DNA of 64,000 nucleotides from Oryzobacter faecalis (GTDB lineage: Bacteria; Actinomycetota; Actinomycetes; Actinomycetales; Dermatophilaceae): NCBI RefSeq assembly GCF_046764005.1, contig NZ_JBKOFW010000001.1, forward strand, positions 372,001 to 436,000, in the 5' to 3' direction. Made by a program: the position numbers and the translations under genes. The notes below the pieces were generated by a model that was not told where the DNA came from, ran no database searches, and was given only the letters and a program-made list of their open reading frames with translations. Of this stretch, positions 53,653 through 60,405 are shown piece after piece (within the stretch, counting starts at the first letter, position 1; every line of letters begins with the position of its first letter).

Positions 53653-54702
53653 ATGCCCCGTCGACCTCGTACCGAGCCGCTCTCGCCGCGCGCTGCTGCC
53701 CGGCTGAGGACGCCCCGCGGCGGGTGGGTGCCGAGCGTCCGCGAGCTCGGGCCGGCGGGCCACGGCCCTCCCGCCCGCGAGCTCGGGCCGGCGAGCCACG
53801 GCCCGCGTCCTCAGGACCCTTCCGACGGCGTCGGGGGTGAGGGGCCGCCGTGGGCCCGCGCCGGGCCGCACCGGCCGGAGGACGACGTCGAGGTCGGGAG
53901 CGACCGCGAGGGCGACGTCGACCTCCCGGGCGACCACGACGACGGGTTCGACGCCTCGCCCCGTCGGGGGCCGGCGCGGTGGTTCCGGCTGCCGGTGGCG
54001 TTCGTGGGCGCGCGGTGGGAGCCGAGCGGGCGGGCCGTCCTCGGCCTGGCGCTCGCGGTGGCCGTGGCGGTCCTGCTCTTCGGGCTGCGCGTGGGCTGGG
54101 CCTCGTCCGAGGGGACGGTCCTGGCGCCCGGTGGCGGCTCGCGGGCCGGGCCGAGCGGGCTGTCCGCGGGGTCGGTGCCCGTGGGCGCGGACGCCGGGTC
54201 GGCGGCGGGCGCGGGGGCGTCGCCGACGGGTGTGCCGTCGCCCTCGGGAGCACCGGGAACGGCAGGAGGGGTCGTCGTCCACGTCGTCGGGCAGGTGCGG
54301 CGTCCCGGGCTCCAGCGACTGCCGCCGGGCTCCCGGGTCGCGGATGCCGTCGAGGCGGCCGGCGGGGCGACGAGCCGGGCCGACCTCGCGCGCGTCAACC
54401 TGGCGCGCGTCCTCGTCGACGGCGAGCAGGTCCTCGTCCCGGCGCCGGGTGACCCCGACCCGCCGGGGGCGGCTGCCGCCGGCGGGAGCGCGGGCGTGCC
54501 CTCGGGCGGAGGGAAGGTCTCGATCAACACGGCCGACCTCGCCGGCCTCGACACCCTGCCCGGGGTGGGGCCGGTCCTCGCCCAGCGGATCCTCGACTGG
54601 CGGTCGGCGCACGGCCGGTTCACCAGCGTCGACGAGCTCGGCGAGGTCAGCGGCATCGGCGAGAAGGTCCTCGAGAACCTGCGCCCGCTGGTGACGCTGT
54701 GA
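53653..54702 (+). CDS. comEA: ComEA-family DNA-binding competence protein
   Basis: The 349-residue protein has a long Pro/Gly-rich cytoplasmic N-terminus with a duplicated RELGPA(G/S)HGP segment, one membrane helix (about 127-148), a SLBB domain (VVHVVGQVRRPGLQRLPPG), and a C-terminal helix-hairpin-helix domain (SINTADLAGLDTLPGVGP). ComEA binds incoming DNA for transport through ComEC, whose gene follows with a GTGA overlap. The N-terminal 120 residues are unusual compared with short ComEA proteins. Confidence 0.93.
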   Translation: MPRRPRTEPLSPRAAARLRTPRGGWVPSVRELGPAGHGPPARELGPASHGPRPQDPSDGVGGEGPPWARAGPHRPEDDVEVGSDREGDVDLPGDHDDGFDASPRRGPARWFRLPVAFVGARWEPSGRAVLGLALAVAVAVLLFGLRVGWASSEGTVLAPGGGSRAGPSGLSAGSVPVGADAGSAAGAGASPTGVPSPSGAPGTAGGVVVHVVGQVRRPGLQRLPPGSRVADAVEAAGGATSRADLARVNLARVLVDGEQVLVPAPGDPDPPGAAAAGGSAGVPSGGGKVSINTADLAGLDTLPGVGPVLAQRILDWRSAHGRFTSVDELGEVSGIGEKVLENLRPLVTL

Positions 54703-55551
54703 GGCGCCTCGTCGGGCGAGGGCCCACCGACCTGCGCCTCCTCGCGCCCGCTGTGCCCGCCTGGGTCGTGGCCGCCGGGGCGCTGGACCTGTCGCCGAGG
54801 GCGCACCTCCTCATCGCGGTCGTCGCCGGGTCCGTGGCGGCCGCGGGGAGCCTCGCCGGGGTCCTGGCCCGCAGCAGGCTCCCCACGAGGCGGCGGGCGC
54901 TCACCGCCGCCGGCGTGCGGCCGCCGCCCCCCGGTCGAGCACCCCGTCGGCGCGTCGCCGGAGCAGCGCGCTGGGTGCTCGTCGTCGCCGGGCTCCTCGT
55001 CGCCGCGCTCCAGGTCGCGGCCGCCGGGCAGCTGACCCTGCGCGACCGTGGCGGGGTGGAGGCGCTCGCCCGGGACCGGGCCGTGGTCGTCGCCGACGTC
55101 GTCGTCACCGGCGACGCGCTGGTCCTCGCCGGGCGGGGCGAGGGGCAGCGGGTCCTCCTCGAGGCGAGGATGCACCGCCTCGACGCCCGCGGTGGGGTCC
55201 GCGGGACCTCGGCGCCGGTGCTGCTCACGGGCGACCAGCGGCTCGTCGGGCTCGCCTGGCGCTCGACCGTGCGGGTCACCGGCCGGCTCGGGCCCACCGA
55301 CCGGGCCGACGACCGCGCGGCCACCCTCGCCGTCACCTCCGCACCGACCCCGCTCGAGCCGCCCGGCGCGGTGGCCGCTGGGGCCGAGCGGCTCCGTGCC
55401 GGGCTCAGGGCCGCCGTCGAGGACGCCCCGGAGGACCCGCGCGGCCTGCTCCCCGGGCTCGTCATCGGCGACACCAGCCGCACCCCGGACGACCTCACCG
55501 AGGCGATGCGCGCCACCGGGATGACGCACCTCACCGCGGTGAGCGGGAGCA
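54699..55551 (+). pseudogene. comEC: 5' part of comEC, interrupted by prophage
   Basis: About 284 codons encode the N-terminus of ComEC: two hydrophobic helices, the OB-like DUF4131 region and the start of the competence domain, ending in MTHLTAVSGSN. A full ComEC is about 700-850 residues; here the reading frame passes into unrelated, Arg-rich sequence right after GSN. The membrane channel and the metallo-beta-lactamase-like part are missing. ComEC carries single-stranded DNA through the membrane, so transformation should be blocked. The remaining 3' part should lie beyond the right end, past the prophage. Confidence 0.9.
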
Positions 55552-55560
55552 ATGTTCGCA
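55540..55560. other. Probable attL junction in comEC
   Basis: ComEC coding similarity ends at 55551-55553, within the codons for Ser-Gly-Ser-Asn. The bases to the right read into a prophage gene. The exact att core cannot be seen without the right junction. Confidence 0.6.
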
Positions 55561-56070
55561 ACAGGTGGAAGTCGCTTCGGTCGGGTCGCGACTCTGGCCT
55601 TCGTGCTGCTGACCGCGAGCGCGATCACCGCGCACGGCGCCAGCATCCACGGGCCGGCCCGCTGGGACAAACCCGCCCTCACCGTCCACGTCGGCGACCA
55701 GGACGCGTGGGCAGGGACCGACGTCGCCGCGGCGATCGACCAGTGGGCCGCCGCCTTCCCGATGACCCTCGTCGACCAGGCCGACGCCGACGTCGTCCTC
55801 ACCACCGGCCCGGCCCGGACCGGCGACGTCGGCGCCACCGCCCGCACCGCCACCGAGGGCTCGACCATCACGGGCTGCCGCGTCGACCTGCCGGCCAAGC
55901 ACGCCGGCAAGGACATGACCGACGTCCTCACCCACGAGCTCGGCCACTGCCTCGGCCTGGGCCACCTCGTCGACGGCCCGGCCGTCATGTACTGGACCGA
56001 GCTCAGCGACAACCTCTCACCGACCGTCACCAAGGTCGACGTCGCGGCGGTGCGAGCGCTCTACCGATGA
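55552..56070 (+). CDS. Secreted metzincin-type zinc metalloprotease
   Basis: The 172-residue protein has an N-terminal signal peptide (RFGRVATLAFVLLTASAITAHG), a short propeptide-free domain, and the exact metzincin motif HELGHCLGLGH (His128, His132, His138), followed by VMYW as a likely Met-turn. It should be an exported matrixin-like protease. It is the first gene after the comEC break, and its ATG lies within a few bases of the junction; a GGGAG in the host comEC sequence sits too close for a normal ribosome-binding site. It is probably a lysogenic-conversion gene. Confidence 0.8.
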   Translation: MFATGGSRFGRVATLAFVLLTASAITAHGASIHGPARWDKPALTVHVGDQDAWAGTDVAAAIDQWAAAFPMTLVDQADADVVLTTGPARTGDVGATARTATEGSTITGCRVDLPAKHAGKDMTDVLTHELGHCLGLGHLVDGPAVMYWTELSDNLSPTVTKVDVAAVRALYR

Positions 56071-56075
56071 GGGAC

Positions 56076-56381
56076 TTAGCCCGGCATGAACGGGTTCTTG
56101 CCTCCCGCGCACCGTTCCTTGATGAGCGCCAACCACTGCTCCTGCGTCAAAGGGCAGGCGACAAGTTCGCGAAACTCGCTGACCTTGAGGCAGCACTGGT
56201 TGGCCATCAACTTCGCCAAATGATCGTCGATCTCGCCCCCACTGCCATGAGACACCCGCGTGACCAGCGTGGTCACACCCTCAACGTCGAGCCGAAACAT
56301 CTTGTGGTGGTTGTCCTTCGGGGTCATCCCCTTTGCCACCAGTGCGGCTGCGACGTCGCCGGCCCTTAGAACCGCCCCCAC
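56076..56381 (-). CDS. HicA-like putative toxin
   Basis: The 101-residue product starts with AGDVAAALVAKGM and has KDNHHKMFRLDVEG and TRVSHG, which recall the HicA mRNA-interferase fold with its catalytic His after a short helix and strands. Four Cys residues in the C-terminal half are unusual for HicA. It lies eight bases after a HicB-like gene. GTG 56381 was chosen because it starts just past the HicB-like stop; ATG at the GMTPKD position would drop the first helix. GC is lower than in the host. Confidence 0.55.
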   Translation of the reverse strand: MGAVLRAGDVAAALVAKGMTPKDNHHKMFRLDVEGVTTLVTRVSHGSGGEIDDHLAKLMANQCCLKVSEFRELVACPLTQEQWLALIKERCAGGKNPFMPG

Positions 56382-56388
56382 GTAGGTG

Positions 56389-56790
56389 TTACTCGCCGGT
56401 GAGAAGGACCAGCTGCGCCTGGAGACGACGCAAGGCCGGTGCAAGCTGGGGGGCGGAGTCGAGGACCTCCCGGAAGTCCTGAAGTGCCTCACGGAAGTCG
56501 GCCATGGCCTCTGCCGTCGTGGCACCGACGCCATGGATACCGGTGACGGGCTCCAACACAGACACGTAGGTCCGGGTACGACGGACCTCAACGGGCAGCG
56601 GCATCTGCAGGCCTCGCCCGCCTGACAGAGGCAGAACGGCAGTGCGGTAGGTGAACGCCTCGGTGCTCTGCTCCGTGCCCAGGAGTGCCTCTGACGTGTC
56701 GGCCGCGTGGTAGTCGCTCGGGCGCCCCAGCCGAACGTCGGCCGAGTCCATCAGCGGCCGCTCGGTGGTGGCGGTGGCGAACAAGCCCAT
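56389..56790 (-). CDS. HicB-like putative antitoxin
   Basis: The 133-residue product has a C-terminal region YVSVLEPVTGIHGVGATTAEAM followed by DFREALQDFREVL, the pattern of the partial RNase-H fold of HicB antitoxins. The N-terminal 65 residues are not recognised and lack an obvious DNA-binding domain. Its start overlaps the upstream DUF3467-like stop by one base, and a HicA-like gene follows by seven bases. Confidence 0.55.
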   Translation of the reverse strand: MGLFATATTERPLMDSADVRLGRPSDYHAADTSEALLGTEQSTEAFTYRTAVLPLSGGRGLQMPLPVEVRRTRTYVSVLEPVTGIHGVGATTAEAMADFREALQDFREVLDSAPQLAPALRRLQAQLVLLTGE

Positions 56791-57071
56791 CAGACCTCCT
56801 CTTCGATCCCTAGATCCTTCAGCATCTCCTCTGGTAGGGAGATGCCCCCCATGTTCTTTTGATACTCGCGAAGGTTCTTCTTCAGTAGTTGGTAGAACAC
56901 GAACGTGTGCTGCGGGCTCATTCTCACGATGGCTTGGGCCTTCGCCTCGCCCGGGCTCTGCGTCATGAGGCCAAACTCAAACACGAAGCCGTAGGGGGAC
57001 ACACCGATCTTGGTTGCATCGGTGTAGTACTCGGGCAACTCCGGGAGTCGGAACGTCGAGTCGTCCGGCAT
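56790..57071 (-). CDS. DUF3467-like small protein heading the HicBA-like operon
   Basis: The 93-residue product has PEYYTDATKIGVSPYGFVFEFG, and RMSPQHTFVFYQLLKKNLREY, which resemble DUF3467 proteins of unknown function. AAGGAGG lies before the ATG. The stop overlaps the next start (TGATG), so the three genes are one operon. Such a third gene is not typical of hicAB. Confidence 0.6.
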   Translation of the reverse strand: MPDDSTFRLPELPEYYTDATKIGVSPYGFVFEFGLMTQSPGEAKAQAIVRMSPQHTFVFYQLLKKNLREYQKNMGGISLPEEMLKDLGIEEEV

Positions 57072-57186
57072 GCGGTGGCCCTCCTTCACTCGCTGCAGCA
57101 ATCGGTCCGAGCAGTGTGACAGACGTCGTTAGGCCATGCTCGGGCAACGTGTCGATCTGGGTCAACGGTTCCCGCAGTGAGGTGCT
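57072..57186. other. Gap upstream of the DUF3467-like gene
   Basis: The 115 bases are of lower GC content than the host. They should hold the promoter of the leftward three-gene operon. A rightward open frame ends here, but it has no start signal or similarity that I can recognise. Confidence 0.3.
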
Positions 57187-57402
57187 CTACCGCTGACCCC
57201 CTGCGTCGCCGAACTCGGCTGGGGCCACCCAGCGGCGCAATGACCAGCGGCGCACGCGCCGTCGGTTGATGGTGACCCAGGGGCCAGCTCCCGGGGCCCA
57301 CGTGCGCCAGCCTTCGCCGGCGACGCGGGCGGCCCACTCGTCCTCGGTCTCCGAGCCTGCGGGGTCGAAGTCGTGCACGAGGTACGTCCAGCCGGGGGTC
57401 AT
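57187..57402 (-). CDS. Small hypothetical phage protein
   Basis: The 71-residue protein contains many Trp and Arg residues (EGWRTWAPGAGPWVTI, RRRVRRWSLRRW) and no recognised domain. TAGCGT on the same strand ends six bases before the ATG, so it may have its own leaderless transcript. It sits between the toxin-antitoxin-like operon and the lysis genes. Confidence 0.5.
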   Translation of the reverse strand: MTPGWTYLVHDFDPAGSETEDEWAARVAGEGWRTWAPGAGPWVTINRRRVRRWSLRRWVAPAEFGDAGGQR

Positions 57403-57411
57403 GTCGTGACG

Positions 57412-57756
57412 CTAGGGCTCACGGGTGACACGGTCGATGTCGATGAGCGCCTGCTCGAGCACGCCCACCTGACGCTGCGCCGCGGCCGCGAGGTAGGCGA
57501 GCGCGATCCCAATGGCGGTCAACGCCGCGACGGTAGCCCGGGGCCAGAACTCATCCGGCTCTCCGCCCAGGCCCACCGGCAGCAGCAGAACGCCGCCCGT
57601 GAGAAGGAAGATCAGAGCAGCCAGTGCAGCAGCCCCGACCAAAGCCGTGAACATGCCCCGGACCGTGGCCCGCCTGGTGCTCCAGTCAGCCCGAACGAAG
57701 GCCTCGTACCTAGCTCGGTCGATGATGCGGTGCACCTCGTTGGTTCGACGGCCCAC
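57412..57756 (-). CDS. Small phage membrane protein
   Basis: The 114-residue protein has two hydrophobic segments (about 36-60 and 72-92), separated by a short loop, and a charged C-terminus. It could be a superinfection-exclusion or accessory lysis protein, but nothing in the sequence decides this. The GTG start has AAGGGAG nine bases upstream. Confidence 0.55.
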   Translation of the reverse strand: MGRRTNEVHRIIDRARYEAFVRADWSTRRATVRGMFTALVGAAALAALIFLLTGGVLLLPVGLGGEPDEFWPRATVAALTAIGIALAYLAAAAQRQVGVLEQALIDIDRVTREP

Positions 57757-57832
57757 GCCCCGGACTCCCTTCCCCTCGGACCGGCTCAGGGTAGCGCCGC
57801 GCGCGGCGATGCCACCTGTTCGGTTGCGCGAC

Positions 57833-57872
57833 GAAGCCGCCCCCGTCGCCTCTCGGCGGCGGGGGCGGCTTC
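57833..57872 (-). terminator. Terminator in the phage lysis region
   Basis: GAAGCCGCCCCCG pairs with CGGGGGCGGCTTC (13 bp) with a 14-nt loop. It follows the lysis genes on the leftward strand and probably ends the late transcript. Confidence 0.7.
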
Positions 57873-57891
57873 ATGGGCCGGGAGGGCCGGT

Positions 57892-57990
57892 TCAGCGCAG
57901 GGCGCGTCGCCCGACGTGCATCAGGCCGGCCCCACTGAGAGCGAGGCCGGCGAGCGAGAGCAGCAGGATCACCTCGTCCCGCCGGGTCAC
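57892..57990 (-). CDS. Very small single-helix phage membrane protein
   Basis: The 32-residue product has one hydrophobic helix (VILLLSLAGLALSGAGL) between a short charged start and a basic end. It lies directly after the holin gene, six bases from its stop, which suits an accessory lysis protein. No clear ribosome-binding site is present, so it may be translated by coupling. Confidence 0.4.
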   Translation of the reverse strand: MTRRDEVILLLSLAGLALSGAGLMHVGRRALR

Positions 57991-57996
57991 CGGAGG

Positions 57997-58449
57997 TCAG
58001 TCCTCGCCGGCGCGCTGGATCGGCAGCACGGTGGCGGCGACGACCTCGCCGGCCGGCTCCCCGGTGGCGGTCGAGGGGTCGGTGCGGATCACGAGCGCGA
58101 CGAGCGGGAGGACGGCGATGCCGTGGGCGAGGACGTCGAGGATGTAGGACTCCTGCCCGGGCGTGAGCCAGCCGAGGACCTTCAGGGCCGTCACGACCGC
58201 GGCAAGCGCGGCGTAGATCGCCTTCCAGTCCCAGCGGCGGGCCTTCACCGAGCCGAGGAGCATCGCGGCCACCTCGACGACGGAGACGATCAGGCCGCCG
58301 ACCGAGGCCGCGAGCGCGGGATCGACGACGCCGGCGACGGACAGGAAGAGGCCGACAGCCGCGATGACGGCGTAGATGGCCTTGCGGCGGGCGGGGGTGA
58401 GCCAGGCGACGGCGACGTCGACGACGCGGCCGATGCTCGCGCGGGTCAT
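57997..58449 (-). CDS. Phage holin-like membrane protein
   Basis: The 150-residue product has about four hydrophobic segments (with AIYAVIAAVGLFLSVAGVV and VLPLVALVI), and a hydrophilic C-terminus. The ATG overlaps the stop of the endolysin gene as ATGA and is preceded by GAGGAGG. Its place in the lysis cassette supports a holin that lets the endolysin reach the wall. The family is not firmly identified. Confidence 0.75.
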   Translation of the reverse strand: MTRASIGRVVDVAVAWLTPARRKAIYAVIAAVGLFLSVAGVVDPALAASVGGLIVSVVEVAAMLLGSVKARRWDWKAIYAALAAVVTALKVLGWLTPGQESYILDVLAHGIAVLPLVALVIRTDPSTATGEPAGEVVAATVLPIQRAGED

Positions 58450-59369
58450 GAGGCCTCCTCGCCGGCGGCGACCTCGAGGACGACCTTCGCCTCGTCGATG
58501 GTGGCGTCGAGCGCGGCCTGCGCGCCTGCCTGGGCTGCGGCGCGGACCTCGTCGGCGGTGAGCTCGCCGTTCTCGACGAGCTTGGCGACGACGCCCTCGA
58601 GGGCGGCGATGCGCGCGTCGGCCTTGAGGGCGGTGGTGGCGCCGAGCTCGGCGACGAAGCCGAGCGCGACCTTGTCCTTGCTCGTCGGGTCGAGCGGGTT
58701 CTTGCAGACCGGTCCGCCGACGATCGCGTGCCGCAGCGCGGCGAGGACCTCGGGGGAGGTGAGGGTCGCGACGAGCTGCTCCTGGGTGGCCATGATGAAC
58801 TCTCCTTCGGTGGGGGTGTTGGGGAAGCCGGCGGCCCACAGGGCGTCGGCGCGGGCGTTGATGGCGGGGAGGACGGCGAGGACTCCGGCGCCCGGGCAGG
58901 CGGTCTGGGCGGTGCCGCCCTCGGGGACCGGTGCCTGCGTGTGGCCGCCGTCGAACCGGTGGGTCCGGGCTCGGCCGGCGCGGTGCTCGATGACCATCCG
59001 CTGCGCCGCGGCCTCCTGAGCTGCCGCAGAGGGACGCCTGGTCGAGTAGTCGCCGACGAACACGATCGCCGCGGCGACCGTGTTGTGGCCGCGGGTGTGC
59101 GAGCCGACCCGGTGCATGGAGTGGCCCTGGTAGCAGCGCCCGACCGGGGTGACCGGGAACGTGTAGGAGATGCCGGTGCCGAACCGCTGCTCGCCGATCC
59201 GCTCGAGGGTGCGGATCGCGGCGTCGTCGTCGTCGAACGGGGGGAGCAGGTCGGGTGCGACGGTGACGGAGTGGTGGGCCCACCACTCGGAGATCGGCAG
59301 TGCCCGGTCGCGGGTGCCGTCCTGCTCGACTGCGCCCCACTCCTTGCGGGTGATCAGGTGCTGGGTCAC
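58446..59369 (-). CDS. N-acetylmuramoyl-L-alanine amidase endolysin
   Basis: The 307-residue protein has a PGRP/amidase-like N-terminal domain (RKEWGA, WWAHHSVTVAPD, FVGDYS, THRFDGGHTQ and a Cys near CPGAGV), followed by a helical C-terminal region with LTADEVRAAAQAGAQAAL that may bind the wall. It should cut the amide bond between glycan and peptide during lysis. The GTG start overlaps the previous stop (GTGA) and follows AGGAGG. Confidence 0.85.
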   Translation of the reverse strand: MTQHLITRKEWGAVEQDGTRDRALPISEWWAHHSVTVAPDLLPPFDDDDAAIRTLERIGEQRFGTGISYTFPVTPVGRCYQGHSMHRVGSHTRGHNTVAAAIVFVGDYSTRRPSAAAQEAAAQRMVIEHRAGRARTHRFDGGHTQAPVPEGGTAQTACPGAGVLAVLPAINARADALWAAGFPNTPTEGEFIMATQEQLVATLTSPEVLAALRHAIVGGPVCKNPLDPTSKDKVALGFVAELGATTALKADARIAALEGVVAKLVENGELTADEVRAAAQAGAQAALDATIDEAKVVLEVAAGEEAS

Positions 59370-59812
59370 GACGCCTCCTGTGCGGGGTCGGGGGTGGTGG
59401 GCAGGTGCGCGTCGACCGGGTGCGGCACGGCCCGCGCGATGACCGGGAGCGCCTCGGCAAGGTGGGCGACGGTGTCGGCGTGCTGGGACTCGAGGTCGCC
59501 GAGGCGCTTCTCGATCGCCGACCGGACCTCGCGGCCCTGCTCGACGAGCTCGCGGGACTGCTCGATGTGGGCGTCGACCTTCTCCTCGAGCGGACCGATC
59601 CGGGCCGCGGCGTCCTTGATGGACCCGCCGCCGTTCTGCTGCAGCTCGTAGGCCGCGAGGTCGAGGACCATGTCGACCTTCTCGGCGAACGGCCGTGCGG
59701 TCTGCTTCCACCAGCGGCGGGTCCTCTTCGCGGCGACACCGATGGCCGTGAGGCAGGCGAGGACCGCGGTGATGGTGAGGGCGACGTCGTTGATGTGGCC
59801 GAGCCAGGTCAC
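59366..59812 (-). CDS. Phage membrane protein with coiled coil
   Basis: The 148-residue product has one N-terminal hydrophobic helix (VALTITAVLACLTAIGVAA), then a long charged coiled-coil-like segment (KVDMVLDLAAYELQ, IGPLEEKVDAHIEQ). Its place just before the endolysin suggests a spanin or holin accessory role. GTG 59812 has GAGG eight bases upstream; GTG 59815 and 59821 are alternatives. Confidence 0.6.
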   Translation of the reverse strand: MTWLGHINDVALTITAVLACLTAIGVAAKRTRRWWKQTARPFAEKVDMVLDLAAYELQQNGGGSIKDAAARIGPLEEKVDAHIEQSRELVEQGREVRSAIEKRLGDLESQHADTVAHLAEALPVIARAVPHPVDAHLPTTPDPAQEAS

Positions 59813-59822
59813 CACTGGCACC

Positions 59823-60389
59823 TCACTGCGCGACCAGCTTGCAGCGCAGCCACGTGTTCGCCCGCCCGATCGAGGTGTTGAGGGCGGCACCGGAGGACTG
59901 CGCACCGAACAGCTCGAGGTAGTCGCCGGCGACCAGCTGCGCCTCGACGACGCCGGTGGCGCACGACGTCGACCCGGTGGAGAGCGCGCCCTGGCTGTTC
60001 TGGACCAGCAGGGTTCCCGCGCCGTAGACGCCGGCGGCGTTGAGGGCGATCTGGGCGACGCGGATGCCGGTCGCGTTGGTGACGAACTGGACCTGGCCGG
60101 CGATCTCGTACTTGCCGGGGGTGCGGATCACCAGCCGGGAGGTGTTGCTCGAGGTCGAGTGCATCTCGGTGTCGCCGGACTGGACGATGTCGAACAGCTC
60201 GGTGTCGAACGCGATCACGGTGCCGGTGGTCACCGCGGCCGAGTGCACCACCGACGTCGCCACCGCCTGGTACACCGAGCAGCGCGGCGTCAGGGCCCAG
60301 AAGGTGTCCACGTCGCGGGCCAGGTTCAGCTGGGCCGCGGTCAGCACGGACCCGGCGACGAACGCCGGGTAGGTCGGGATGGTGCCCAC
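59823..60389 (-). CDS. Phage structural protein, C1q-like beta fold
   Basis: The 188-residue protein has a short N-terminal stretch with FVAGSVLTAAQLN, which is common at the start of phage tail appendage proteins, and a beta-rich C-terminus with TPGKYEIAGQVQF and AGDYLELFGAQ, resembling C1q/TNF-like trimer domains. It is probably a tail fibre or receptor-binding piece. The GTG start follows GGGGAG and lies next to the stop of the large tail gene. Confidence 0.65.
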   Translation of the reverse strand: MGTIPTYPAFVAGSVLTAAQLNLARDVDTFWALTPRCSVYQAVATSVVHSAAVTTGTVIAFDTELFDIVQSGDTEMHSTSSNTSRLVIRTPGKYEIAGQVQFVTNATGIRVAQIALNAAGVYGAGTLLVQNSQGALSTGSTSCATGVVEAQLVAGDYLELFGAQSSGAALNTSIGRANTWLRCKLVAQ

Positions 60390-60405
60390 GGTTGCTCGGC
60401 TCCCC

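Noticed and set aside
54699..56369. The comEC frame reading on into a 556-codon fusion
   Set aside because: After GSN the translation is Arg/Pro-rich and overlaps the protease gene in another frame. It is a chance extension, not a fused protein.
57014..57196. A rightward 60-codon frame beside the DUF3467-like gene
   Set aside because: It lacks a ribosome-binding site and overlaps the better-supported leftward gene and its promoter region.
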